Of a stretch of 64,000 nt of DNA, positions 43,491 to 51,630 are shown one piece after another (the stretch's first letter is position 1; every line of letters starts with the position of its first letter). The stretch is taken from positions 8,308,001 to 8,372,000 of the forward strand of contig NZ_CP108513.1 in assembly GCF_035989285.1 (NCBI RefSeq), written 5' to 3'. A model generated the notes under the pieces. That model did no database searches. It was given only the letters and a program-made list of their open reading frames with translations, and was not told the origin of the DNA. The translations under genes and the position numbers were made by a program. This stretch comes from Streptomyces sp. NBC_01235 (GTDB lineage: Bacteria; Actinomycetota; Actinomycetes; Streptomycetales; Streptomycetaceae).

Positions 43491-43627
43491 GAACGCAGGC
43501 TACTGGACCCCGCCGAGGGGCAGGGGCTGTGCCGATCTGCGGCATCGCCGCGGGAGGCGACAGGCCACAACGACGCCCACAACGAAGCCACGACGAACCC
43601 GCGGACGCCGTACGAGAAGATGCCCCC

Positions 43628-44521
43628 ATGGAACGCGATCTGCGCCTGGAGAACGTAGGCCGCCGCTACGGCTTACGCGGCCCGTGGGTTTTCCGTGCCG
43701 TCGACCTGAAGCTCGCGTCGGGGACACTTACCCGCATCGAGGGCGGCAACGGCACAGGAAAATCCACTCTCCTGCGCCTCCTCGCCCGTATCGACGCCCC
43801 CACCGAGGGCAGGCTCACCGGCCACCCCCGCACCGCATACGTCCCCGAACGCTTCCCGGCCGCTCTCCCCTTCACGGCCGTCGGTTACCTCACCCACCTC
43901 GGCACGGTGCACGGCCTGTCCCGTGCGTCGGCCGAGCGCGCCGCGGGCGACTGGCTGGACCGCTTCGGTGCCGCCGCACACGCCCGCACCCCCATGACCC
44001 ACCTCTCGAAGGGCAGCAGTCAGAAGGTCGCCGTGGCGCAAGCCCTCCTCGCCGAACCGGAACTGCTGATCCTGGACGAGGCCTGGACCGGCCTGGACAC
44101 GGACGCGCGGGCCGAACTGGAGCGGGCGGTCGCCGAGCGGACGGAGGCCGGCGCGGCGGTCGTCTTCGTCGACCACGACCCCGGCCGCCTCTCCGGGGCC
44201 ACGGACGCCGCGTATACGGTCCGCGACGGCACCCTTCACCGCCGTACCGACGAAGGACCGGCCGCCGTTTTCGACGGCCCGCACATGACCGTCGAGGTGC
44301 ACGGCCCGGCGGCCCCGCTCCCCCCGGAGGCGCTGCGCCTGGCCACCTCCACCGAGGAGACGACCGACCGCACGCACCGGCTCACCGTCCCCGCCTCCCA
44401 CTCCGACGTCCTGATCCGCGCCCTGCTGACCGCCCGCCCGCCGTGGCACGTGGTGAGCGTCCTCCCCCACTCCCGACTCCGCTCGAGCGGGGGGACCCCC
44501 ATCGACGAGAGCCGCAGATGA
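43628..44521 (+). CDS. ABC transporter ATP-binding protein
   Basis: Cytoplasmic ATPase of 297 residues. Walker A is GGNGTGKST near residue 40. The signature is degenerate, LSKGSSQKVAVAQALL. Walker B is LLILDEAWTGLD and the switch is VDHDPG. It resembles exporter-type ATPases. The last 16 residues (PHSRLRSSGGTPIDES and so on) are encoded by a dispersed repeat that supplies the C-terminus. It overlaps the following membrane gene by four bases, so the two make one transporter with unknown cargo. Confidence 0.88.
   Translation: MERDLRLENVGRRYGLRGPWVFRAVDLKLASGTLTRIEGGNGTGKSTLLRLLARIDAPTEGRLTGHPRTAYVPERFPAALPFTAVGYLTHLGTVHGLSRASAERAAGDWLDRFGAAAHARTPMTHLSKGSSQKVAVAQALLAEPELLILDEAWTGLDTDARAELERAVAERTEAGAAVVFVDHDPGRLSGATDAAYTVRDGTLHRRTDEGPAAVFDGPHMTVEVHGPAAPLPPEALRLATSTEETTDRTHRLTVPASHSDVLIRALLTARPPWHVVSVLPHSRLRSSGGTPIDESRR
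44462..44503. repeat. Dispersed palindromic repeat, copy B
   Basis: CTCCCCCACTCCCGACTCC, GCTCGAGC, then GGGGGGACCCCCATCG. It lies in frame at the 3' end of the ABC ATPase gene and contributes its C-terminal residues. Confidence 0.9.
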
Positions 44522-45189
44522 CCGCCCTCCTGCGTTACCAGACCGCCCTCCTCGTGCGCTCGCAGCGCTGGCTCCCCCCGTTCCTCCTGTACGCCGTCTT
44601 CCTGGGCGTCGGTGTGCAGGGCGGTCAGCCACTGCTGGACTCGCTCGGCTACACGGCCGCGTTCCTGCTGCCCGTGGCGGCGTGGCTGGTGCGGATCTGC
44701 GTGGCCAACGAGCCCCCGGCCGCCCGGAGCGTCGTCGCGGCGGCGGTCGGGCCCGCGCGGGCGCACCTGGCCTGTGTGCTGGTCGCGCTGACCGCGGCCG
44801 TCGTGCTGGGGGTGGCGGCGACAGCGATCGTCGCACTCATCAGCGACCCGGTCGGCAGCGACCACCACCGGAGCGTCCCCGTCCTCGAAGCCGCCGGTGC
44901 CGGACTGCTCGCCGTCCTGACCTGCGCCCTGCTCGGCGCGGCCGTCGGCGCGCTCACCGCCTGGCCCGTGCTGCGCTCGCCCGGCCGGGCGGTCCCCGCG
45001 CTGCTGCTGGCGGCCCTGCTGGCGCTGGTGGTAACCGGTTCCCCGGCGCAGGCGGCCGTCAGTGACCTGGTCGGCGGCTCGCACTCGGCGACCGTTCACC
45101 CGCCGGTCCTGCCCCTGGCCGCCGCGGCCCTGCTGAGCGCCGCCGCGACGGCCGCGGCCTGCGCGCTGACTTCCCGCCGATCACCCTGA
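44518..45189 (+). CDS. ABC transporter membrane protein
   Basis: Integral membrane protein of 223 residues with six predicted helices, for example LPPFLLYAVFLGVGVQGG, VVAAAVGPARAHLACVLVAL and AVPALLLAALLALVV. No sequence family is clear, but ATG 44518 overlaps the ATPase stop (ATGA) and the layout is that of small ABC-2-like exporters. It is the presumed channel partner of the preceding ATPase. Confidence 0.82.
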   Translation: MTALLRYQTALLVRSQRWLPPFLLYAVFLGVGVQGGQPLLDSLGYTAAFLLPVAAWLVRICVANEPPAARSVVAAAVGPARAHLACVLVALTAAVVLGVAATAIVALISDPVGSDHHRSVPVLEAAGAGLLAVLTCALLGAAVGALTAWPVLRSPGRAVPALLLAALLALVVTGSPAQAAVSDLVGGSHSATVHPPVLPLAAAALLSAAATAAACALTSRRSP

Positions 45190-45273
45190 CCGGGCGATCA
45201 CCCCGAGCAAACGGTTACCGCAAGCATCGAGGCACATGGCAATCGCGGGAAGACGGCAACCGCGGGTAAGCGG

Positions 45274-45498
45274 TTACCCCGAGCGCGCGGTGCGCTGCGC
45301 CTCCAGCCACTCGCACACCGGGCACCACGTGATCCCCTTGTACGACTGGGGGGTACTCCGTGGGCTTCCGGCACAGCACGCCCCCCACTCTCGGCTGCGC
45401 TCGAGCGGGGGCACCCCCATCGCGCGCGGCGGCCGGTCGGCCTTCGGCGGACCTGTCGCGTCGATCAGGTGGTACTCCCGATCGCTGTCCTCGCTCGT
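45274..45498 (-). pseudogene. Broken small gene with Cys pairs
   Basis: The minus strand reads EDSDREYHLIDATGPPKADR, later SYKGITWCPVCEWLEAQRTA, and stops at TAA 45276-45274. GC third positions are high, so this is or was coding. The frame has no start codon. A plausible N-terminus (FVRWRYE) lies one base out of frame at about 45500. Repeat copy C encodes its middle (AMGVPPLERSREWG). It is probably inactivated by a frameshift. Confidence 0.45.
45380..45421. repeat. Dispersed palindromic repeat, copy C
   Basis: CCCCCCACTCTCGGCTGC, GCTCGAGC, then GGGGGCACCCCCATCG, inside the broken small gene. Confidence 0.9.
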
Positions 45499-45612
45499 AC
45501 CTCCAGCGGACGAAAGCGCACGCGGCCTGCGAGACGCGGACTGACGACGGCCTGCCGGACGGGGAGCTGACGACGGCGTGGGCGAAGCAGGCCGGCGACG
45601 GTGTTCGCGAGG

Positions 45613-45718
45613 CGGGCCGGCGACCGTGTACGCCGCAGGGTGCCGACCGGGTACGGGGGGCGGGCCGGCGACCGTGTACGGGCCGCAGGGTGCCGACCGG
45701 GTACGAGGGGCAGGCCGA
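45613..45718. repeat. 48-bp tandem repeat
   Basis: CGGGCCGGCGACCGTGTACG starts at 45613 and again at 45661. Each is followed by CGCAGGGTGCCGACCGGGTA. A third, diverged start (CAGGCCGACGAACCGTGGAC) follows at 45711. It lies just beyond the stop of the deacetylase gene. Confidence 0.85.
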
Positions 45719-45735
45719 CGAACCGTGGACGAGTC

Positions 45736-46641
45736 TCACCGCCGCCCGCTCGCCGCCCCGATCAGCTCGGAAACCTTCACGAAACGGTATCCCTGTCGGC
45801 GCAGCTCCGGCACGATCGTGCGCACCGCCCGCTCGGTCGTCGGGGCGGCGCTGCGCGTGCAGTGCATGACGACGACTGAGCCCGGCTTCACGCCCTCCAG
45901 CACCTGCCGGGCCACCGCGTCCGCATCCGTCGCGAAGGCGTCTCCGCTCACCACGTCCCACTGCACCGCGGTCACACCCGTGCCGCTCACCGCGTGCAGT
46001 GCCCGCCGGTCGTAGCAACCGCCGGGGAAACGGAAGTAAGGCATCGCGTCCGGTACCCCGGCCTTGCGGAACGCCGCGTACGCCCGTTCCACGTCCGCCC
46101 GCATCCGGTCCTCGGGGACGGTCGGCAGGCCGTAGCAGTCGTCGGTGAAGGCGTAGTGGCTGTAGGAGTGGTTGGCGATCTCGAACTGCGGGTCGCGGCC
46201 GATCGAGCGGGCCTGGGCCGGGTACTCCTCGGCCCAGCGGCCGGTCATGAACACGGTGGCCGGCACCTTCAGCGTCCGCAGCGCCGCGATCAGCCCCGGG
46301 TTGTCGAAGTGCTCGCCGGACGCCGCCCGGGCCCCCTGGTCGGCGGTCATGTCGGCGTCGAAGGTGAGGGCCACGGTCTTGCCGGCGGTGCGGGGTGCGT
46401 TGCGGAAGACGGGGGTGAGTCCGGCCGGGCCGGGGGCCAGCGTCGGGGGCCGGGAGGGAGCGGCCGAGGCGGGAGCGGGAGCGGTGGGGGTCGGAGCGGT
46501 GTGCGTGGGGGCCGCGGACGTGTGGGCCGGGGCAGTCGGGCGGACGGCAAGCGGTTCCTGGGGGGTGCCGCAGGCGGCGAGGCCGGCGAGGGCGGTGCCG
46601 AGGGCGCAGAAGGTGGCGAGGCGACGTACCGGAGGGATCAT
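45736..46641 (-). CDS. Polysaccharide deacetylase lipoprotein (NodB domain)
   Basis: Cell-surface carbohydrate deacetylase of 301 residues. The lipobox LAACG gives lipidation at residue 24. A Pro/Ala/Thr-rich linker to about residue 75 precedes the NodB domain. Motif 1 is TFDADM (catalytic base and metal aspartate), motif 2 NHSYSH (metal histidines), motif 3 RFPGG, and motif 5 VVMHC. It would act on peptidoglycan or chitin-like polymers. ATG 46641 has no ribosome site; TACATT six bases upstream suggests a leaderless mRNA. Confidence 0.9.
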   Translation of the reverse strand: MIPPVRRLATFCALGTALAGLAACGTPQEPLAVRPTAPAHTSAAPTHTAPTPTAPAPASAAPSRPPTLAPGPAGLTPVFRNAPRTAGKTVALTFDADMTADQGARAASGEHFDNPGLIAALRTLKVPATVFMTGRWAEEYPAQARSIGRDPQFEIANHSYSHYAFTDDCYGLPTVPEDRMRADVERAYAAFRKAGVPDAMPYFRFPGGCYDRRALHAVSGTGVTAVQWDVVSGDAFATDADAVARQVLEGVKPGSVVVMHCTRSAAPTTERAVRTIVPELRRQGYRFVKVSELIGAASGRR

Positions 46642-46711
46642 CGTATGAATGTACGAGGAGTGCGCCTGGAGCTGTGCGGATATATGACCGCGCCTCCGGC
46701 GGCGTCACCCG

Positions 46712-46733
46712 CCCGGGCTCTCGCGTGCCCGGG
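46712..46733. terminator. Hairpin after the SPFH gene
   Basis: CCCGGGC, an eight-base loop, then GCCCGGG, lying 32 bases beyond the SPFH stop on the minus strand. Confidence 0.55.
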
Positions 46734-46764
46734 CAGGACAGAACGTCGGGTAGGCCCAAGCGCC

Positions 46765-47604
46765 CTACTCGTCGACGGCCTTCGGGGGAGGAGGAGGCGG
46801 CGGAGGGGCGGCGGGCGGCGGCTGCTGGGGATGCTGCGGGATCGGTTGCTGGGCCTTTTCCAGGAAGCGCAGCAGTTCCACCGGGAACGGCAGGACGAGC
46901 GTGGAGTTCTTCTCGGCGGCCACCGCCACCACCGTCTGAAGCAACCGCAGCTGGAGCGCGGCGGGCTGCTCGGACATCTGCTTCGCCGCCTCGGCGAGCT
47001 TCTTCGACGCCTGGAGCTCGGCGTCCGCGTTGATGATCCGCGCCCGCCGCTCACGGTCGGCCTCGGCCTGGCGGGCCATCGAGCGCTTCATGGTGTCGGG
47101 CAGGGACACGTCCTTGATCTCCACGCGGTCGATCTGCACGCCCCAGCCGATGGCGGGACTGTCGATCATCAGCTCCAGACCCTCGTTGAGCTTCTCCCGG
47201 TTCGACAGCAGGTCGTCCAGCTCGCTCTTGCCGATGATCGAGCGCAGTGAGGTCTGTGCCATCTGCGAGACGGCGAAACGGTAGTCCTCGACGTTGATGA
47301 CCGCGGCCGCCGCGTCCACCACCCGGAAGTACACGACCGCGTCCACCCGCACGGTCACGTTGTCGCGGGTGATGCCCTCCTGGGCGGGAATGGGCATCGT
47401 CACGATCTGCATGTTGACCTTGCGCAGCCGGTCCACGGCCGGGACGACCATCGTGAACCCCGGCTGGCGGACGTCGCCGCGCAGCCGGCCGAGCCGCAGG
47501 ACCACCCCGCGCTCGTACTGTTTGACGACCCGCGCGGCCGCCCCGAGATACACGAGGGCCCCGGCGCCTACCGCCGCGGCCACGCCCAGCAGCTCCTGGA
47601 GCAT
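46765..47604 (-). CDS. SPFH/band-7 (slipin) membrane protein
   Basis: Stomatin-like protein of 279 residues. One N-terminal membrane segment precedes the SPFH domain (QYERGVVLRLGRLRGDVRQP, then RVDAVVYFRVVD and RSIIGKSELDDLLS). A coiled-coil region (ARQAEADRERRARIINADAE) and a poly-proline tail follow. Such proteins oligomerise in membrane microdomains and often partner with NfeD or proteases; none is encoded here. ATG 47604 follows AGGAGG by five bases. Its own terminator and the one upstream suggest a single-gene unit. Confidence 0.9.
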   Translation of the reverse strand: MLQELLGVAAAVGAGALVYLGAAARVVKQYERGVVLRLGRLRGDVRQPGFTMVVPAVDRLRKVNMQIVTMPIPAQEGITRDNVTVRVDAVVYFRVVDAAAAVINVEDYRFAVSQMAQTSLRSIIGKSELDDLLSNREKLNEGLELMIDSPAIGWGVQIDRVEIKDVSLPDTMKRSMARQAEADRERRARIINADAELQASKKLAEAAKQMSEQPAALQLRLLQTVVAVAAEKNSTLVLPFPVELLRFLEKAQQPIPQHPQQPPPAAPPPPPPPPKAVDE

Positions 47605-47662
47605 GACGACCTCCTCAGCAAGAGGTCCATGAAAGGCGTTCTGTCTGTTCCTGCAACGATAT

Positions 47663-47714
47663 GCCCGCCGTCCGGCCCGGGGCCACGCCCCGAGTCCCGG
47701 CCCGGACAGCGGGC
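47663..47714 (-). terminator. Terminator after the SulP gene
   Basis: GCCCGCCGTCCGG pairs with CCGGACAGCGGGC (one mismatch), with further GC pairs inside. It begins nine bases after the SulP stop on the minus strand. Confidence 0.6.
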
Positions 47715-47722
47715 GGGAGGGG

Positions 47723-49225
47723 CTACACGGCCGTCACCGGTTCCGTGACCTTCACGGGCTCCGTGCCGGCCGCGCTGTGGCGTTCGGCCCAGGTTTCCAG
47801 TGCCGTACGGCAGGCGTGGTCGAGGTGGTGCAGGCCGGACAGGTCCAGCTCGACGGGGCGGTCCTGCGGGAGGGCCTCCAGGCTGTCGAGGATCTTCGGC
47901 AGGCGCAGGAAGGTCGCGTTGCCCGACAGGTACGCCTGGACGGGGCCGGCGCCCTTGTCGACGACCTCCATCCGGAGGTGCGAGGCCTCCCACGCCGTCT
48001 TGGCGACGGCCAGCGCGAGACCGATGAGGACGCCCTCGAACATGCTGACCGCGACGATCGACACGGCCGTGACGACCAGGATCAGCGCCTCGCCGCGGTG
48101 CTCGCGCCACAGCCCCGCGATCGCCCGCACGGGTACGAGCTTGGCGCCCGCGTGCACGAGGATGCCGGCCAGCGCCGGGATGGGTATGTACGCCAGCACG
48201 TCCGGCAGCAGGGCCGCGAACAGCAGCAGCCACAGGCCGTGCAGCACGCGGGACGCCTTGGTCCGCGCGCCCGCCTGTACGTTGGCCGCGCTGCGCACGA
48301 TCACCGCGGTCATCGGCAGCGCGCCGAGCACTCCGCAGAGCGCGTTGCCCGCGCCCTGCGCCATCAGCTCCTTGTCGTACTCGGTGCGCGGGCCGTCGTG
48401 CAGCCGGTCCACCGCCGCGGCGCTGAACAGCGACTCGGCGGACGCGATCAGGGTGAAGGCGACGATCGTGCCGAGCAGGCCGACCTGTGCCAGATCGCCG
48501 AAGGCGGACAGCGACGGCGGCTGGATGGAACCGAGCAGGCCCTGCACCTCGACGGTGGCCACGGGCAGGTTCAGCAGCAGGGCGGCGAGCGTCGCCAGGC
48601 CCACCGCGGCGAGCGGGCCGGGCACCGTCCGGACCTTTGCCGGCAACCGCTTCCACAACACCAGCACCGCGATGGTGCCGGCGCCGAGCGCGAGCGACGC
48701 CAACGCGTCGGTGTTGCCGGCCGCGTCCACGAGTGCCTCGGGCAGACCGGCGATCTTCTCCAGGCCGGACTCCGGCGCCTTGGTGCCGACCACCGAGTAC
48801 AGCTGACCGGCGATCAGCACCAGGCCGATTCCGGCCAGCATGCCCTCGACGACCGAGACCGAGATGGCCCGGAAGTAGCGCCCCAGCTTCAGGGCGCCCA
48901 TGGCGATCTGCAGAGCGCCGGTCGCGAGGACGACGACCCCGAGGGCGGGCAGGCCGAACTCCTGCACGGCCTCGAAGACCAGCACGGTCAGCCCTGCCGC
49001 GGGACCGGACACCTGCAGGCTGCTGCCGCGCATCAGCCCGGTGACGAGGCCGCCGACGATGCCGGTGACGAGTCCGAGCTCGGCCGGCACGCCGGAGGCC
49101 ACGGCCACGCCCACGCACAGCGGGAGCGCGACCAGGAAGACGACGAGTGAAGCGGCGAAGTCCTGCTTGAGGTGGGGGAACCTGGATATTCGGCGGGGGG
49201 CTTCGTTGGTCATCGCGGCGCTCAC
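47723..49225 (-). CDS. SulP-family anion/bicarbonate transporter
   Basis: Transporter of about 500 residues with 10-12 helices. The SulP signature region is SLVVFLVALPLCVGVAVASG at the first helix. A C-terminal STAS domain (about residues 410-495) ends PVELDLSGLHHLDHACRTAL. GTG 49225 overlaps the carbonic anhydrase stop by four bases; ATG 49213 is an alternative start. The pairing with a beta-carbonic anhydrase points to bicarbonate rather than sulfate as the likely substrate, as in BicA-like SulP proteins. Confidence 0.88.
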   Translation of the reverse strand: MSAAMTNEAPRRISRFPHLKQDFAASLVVFLVALPLCVGVAVASGVPAELGLVTGIVGGLVTGLMRGSSLQVSGPAAGLTVLVFEAVQEFGLPALGVVVLATGALQIAMGALKLGRYFRAISVSVVEGMLAGIGLVLIAGQLYSVVGTKAPESGLEKIAGLPEALVDAAGNTDALASLALGAGTIAVLVLWKRLPAKVRTVPGPLAAVGLATLAALLLNLPVATVEVQGLLGSIQPPSLSAFGDLAQVGLLGTIVAFTLIASAESLFSAAAVDRLHDGPRTEYDKELMAQGAGNALCGVLGALPMTAVIVRSAANVQAGARTKASRVLHGLWLLLFAALLPDVLAYIPIPALAGILVHAGAKLVPVRAIAGLWREHRGEALILVVTAVSIVAVSMFEGVLIGLALAVAKTAWEASHLRMEVVDKGAGPVQAYLSGNATFLRLPKILDSLEALPQDRPVELDLSGLHHLDHACRTALETWAERHSAAGTEPVKVTEPVTAV

Positions 49226-49803
49226 AGGGTCTCGAAGCCGTCGGTGTCCACGCGGTGTTCGCGCACGGCGCCGGTGTGCACCTCGTAGTACCAGCCGCGC
49301 ACCCTTAGCCGGCCGTCGGCCAGCCGCTTCTCCACGCACGGATAGGAACGCAGCCGCAGCAGCTGGGCGAGCACGTGGTTCTGCACCGCCCGCATGACCG
49401 TCGGGTCGTCGGGATCGGCGGCCCCCGGCTCGTCCGCGGCGTGCGCGAGCCAGTCGCGGACGGCGGGGACGCCGTCGAGGTCGTCGCCGCGCACCAGCGC
49501 GCCGACGGCACCGCAGTGCGAGTGGCCGCAGACCACGACGTCCTGGACGCCGAGCACCTCGACGGCGTACTCGATGGTGGCCGCCTCGCCGGTGGGGCGG
49601 TCGGAGACGTACGGGGGCACGATGTTGCCCGCGGTGCGCAGCTCGAAGAGCTCGCCGGGGCGGGCGCCCGTGATCAGGGCGGGTACGACCCGCGAATCGG
49701 AGCAGGTGATGAAGAGGACCTGCGGGGACTGGCCTTCGGCGAGCTTGGCGAACTCCTCAGGGCGCTGTCCGAACGTACGGGCGTTGTCGATGAGGGGCTG
49801 CAT
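49222..49803 (-). CDS. Beta-class carbonic anhydrase
   Basis: Zinc enzyme of 193 residues interconverting CO2 and bicarbonate. The zinc ligands are Cys34 (TCSDSR), His94 and Cys97 (CGHSHCGA). The Asp36-Arg38 dyad is intact. ATG 49803 is preceded by GGAGGAG at a ten-base spacing. It is the first gene of a two-gene operon with the SulP transporter, which it would supply with or relieve of bicarbonate. Confidence 0.92.
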   Translation of the reverse strand: MQPLIDNARTFGQRPEEFAKLAEGQSPQVLFITCSDSRVVPALITGARPGELFELRTAGNIVPPYVSDRPTGEAATIEYAVEVLGVQDVVVCGHSHCGAVGALVRGDDLDGVPAVRDWLAHAADEPGAADPDDPTVMRAVQNHVLAQLLRLRSYPCVEKRLADGRLRVRGWYYEVHTGAVREHRVDTDGFETL

Positions 49804-49894
49804 GACGTGGTGACTCCTCCTGGCGCGCCGCGGGGGCGCGTCGGATGTGCAGGACACAGGACAGGTGGGGGAACTGCTGTTCTGCTCTGCTCTC

Positions 49895-50302
49895 TCAGCA
49901 GCGGAAGACCTGAAGTGCCGCCGGAGAGTGGGCCGTCGAGGATCTCGACGAGCGGTGATGGGGGGCGCCGGGCCGGGCCGGCTGGTGCGCGGCCGCGGGA
50001 TCCTGCGCCAGCAGCGCGCGCTCGGGCTCCTGGGGCGCCGAGGCGGCGGAGGTGGCGCCGCGGTGGCGGTCACGGGTGCGCAGAGGGTCGGCGGAGCCGG
50101 CGGAGCGGTCGCAGTCGCGCAACGTGACGATCTCGTCGCGCTTCGTCTTGCCCGAGAGGGTGATTCCGGGCTGGGTCTTGGCCTCGGCCTGACGCACCGT
50201 GTGCGCGTGTGCGAAGGATGACGTAGGAGCGAAGAAGGGGAGGGCGAGCAGGGCGGCGGCGAGGATCGAGATCACGGCCCGGGCCGTCTTACCTCGGAAC
50301 AT
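49895..50302 (-). CDS. Secreted protein of unknown function
   Basis: A 135-residue protein with a clear signal peptide (ISILAAALLALPFFAPTSSFAHA). A conserved-looking stretch follows (ITLSGKTKRDEIVTLRDCDR), then a low-complexity Ala/Pro/Arg tail ending in Cys. I recognise no domain. ATG 50302 follows GGAGGGAGG. The promoter region holds a palindrome (50338-50352), with TTGACC and TAGAAG boxes 16 bases apart. Confidence 0.7.
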   Translation of the reverse strand: MFRGKTARAVISILAAALLALPFFAPTSSFAHAHTVRQAEAKTQPGITLSGKTKRDEIVTLRDCDRSAGSADPLRTRDRHRGATSAASAPQEPERALLAQDPAAAHQPARPGAPHHRSSRSSTAHSPAALQVFRC

Positions 50303-50337
50303 GCGCCTCCCTCCGACCTGTTCGCGCTTCTAGTCCA

Positions 50338-50352
50338 GACCAACGACTGGTC
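50338..50352. promoter_or_regulatory. Candidate operator upstream of secreted protein
   Basis: GACCAACGACTGGTC is an inverted repeat with 5-bp arms. The 11-base unit CAACGACTGGT is directly repeated at 50352. It overlaps the likely -35/-10 boxes (TTGACC-N16-TAGAAG on the minus strand). The layout suits a repressor site. Confidence 0.45.
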
Positions 50353-50375
50353 AACGACTGGTCAAGAAACACGGT

Positions 50376-50401
50376 AACCCTGCAAGGTTGTTTGCAGGGT
50401 T
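50376..50401 (-). terminator. Hairpin downstream of zapE
   Basis: AACCCTGCAA, a six-base loop, then TTGCAGGGTT: a perfect 10-bp stem, 85 bases past the zapE stop. Confidence 0.65.
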
Positions 50402-50486
50402 AACTGGGCGTTTCGAGAAGAAGTGCGCCTCAAAAGCGAGGGGTGCTTGGCGTGAACCGACTCTTGACCCGGGTGGCCCGGATCGT

Positions 50487-51593
50487 TTAATGAGCTTCGA
50501 CGAGTCGCCCCGCGTCGCGGGCCAGCGCAGTGAGCCGGGAGATCGCGCGGAAGTACTTCTTGCGGTAGCCGCCGTTCAGCATCTCCTCGCTGAACAGCCG
50601 GTCGAAGGGCAGCCCCGAGGCCAGGACCGGGACCTCGCGGTCGTAGAGCCGGTCGGCCAGAACCACGAGCCTGAGCGCCGTGGACTGGTCGGGCACCGGC
50701 CGCACGTCTGTGAGACAGACCGCCTTCAGGCCATCCGTGAGCGCGCCGTAACGGCTCGGGTGGACCTTGGCGAGGTGTTCCAGCAGGTGCGGGAAGTCGT
50801 CGAGCGAGGTGCCCTCGGTGGCGTACGCCGCCTTCGTCACCTCTTCGTCGGAGTACGGCGCCGGCGCCTCGGGCAGACCGCGGTGGCGGTAGTCCTCGCC
50901 GTCGATGCGCAGCGCGCGGAAGTGCGCCGACAGGCCCTGGATCTCGCGCAGGAAGTCGGCGGCCGCGAATCGGCCCTCGCCCAGCTTGCCCGGGAGGGTG
51001 TTGGAGGTGGCGGCGAGCGCGACACCCGCGTCGACCAGCTTCCCGAGCAGCGTGGAGACGAGAACGGTGTCGCCCGGGTCGTCCAGCTCGAACTCGTCGA
51101 TGCACAGCAGACGGTGCCCGGAGAGGGTCCGCACCGTCTGCTGGAAGCCCAGGGCGCCGACGAGGTTGGTGAGCTCGACGAAGGTGCCGAACGCCTTGAG
51201 GGCGGGCTCGGCCGGGGTGGCGTGCCACAGGGACGCCAGGAGGTGCGTCTTGCCGACGCCGTAACCGCCGTCCAGGTAGACGCCACGCGGGCCGGCGGGC
51301 ACCCTCGTCGCCTTCGCCCTGCCGAAGCCGAGGAACCCCCGTTTGGCGGTACCCGTGGCGTGCGCTCCGCCCAGTCCGGCCGCGAAGCCCTCCAGGACTC
51401 CGACCGCCTCGGTCTGACTGGGCTGGTTCGGGTCCGGGATGTATGTGCTGAAACGGACCGAGTCGAAGCGCGGCGGCGGAACCATCTCGGCGACCAGTCG
51501 GTCCGCGGGGACATGCGGCTGACGGGTGCACAGGGATGCCGGGGCCGCGTCGGCTATCGGGCCGATGCCGGGGGCGGGGGAGAAGGACGACAC
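50487..51593 (-). CDS. zapE: ZapE/AFG1-family ATPase
   Basis: AAA-like P-loop ATPase of 368 residues. Walker A is GGYGVGKTH near residue 110, Walker B LLCIDEF near 160, and sensor motif AATSNTLP. The C-terminal half matches AFG1/ZapE. In E. coli ZapE associates with the division ring; the actinobacterial role is not known to me. GTG 51593 is close to GGGGAA and a TAGCAT box. It is divergent from the RibD-like gene. Confidence 0.9.
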   Translation of the reverse strand: MSSFSPAPGIGPIADAAPASLCTRQPHVPADRLVAEMVPPPRFDSVRFSTYIPDPNQPSQTEAVGVLEGFAAGLGGAHATGTAKRGFLGFGRAKATRVPAGPRGVYLDGGYGVGKTHLLASLWHATPAEPALKAFGTFVELTNLVGALGFQQTVRTLSGHRLLCIDEFELDDPGDTVLVSTLLGKLVDAGVALAATSNTLPGKLGEGRFAAADFLREIQGLSAHFRALRIDGEDYRHRGLPEAPAPYSDEEVTKAAYATEGTSLDDFPHLLEHLAKVHPSRYGALTDGLKAVCLTDVRPVPDQSTALRLVVLADRLYDREVPVLASGLPFDRLFSEEMLNGGYRKKYFRAISRLTALARDAGRLVEAH

Positions 51594-51630
51594 GGTTCCC
51601 CATGCTACGGGGCGTGCCAGACTGCCTGGC

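Larger units (their letters stand above)
45190..45735. other. Gap with broken gene and repeats
   Basis: No intact gene. It holds a start-less coding remnant (45274-45498), copy C of the dispersed repeat and a 48-bp tandem repeat. Several GGTTACC/GTTACCG motifs recur at 45213-45279. Confidence 0.6.
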
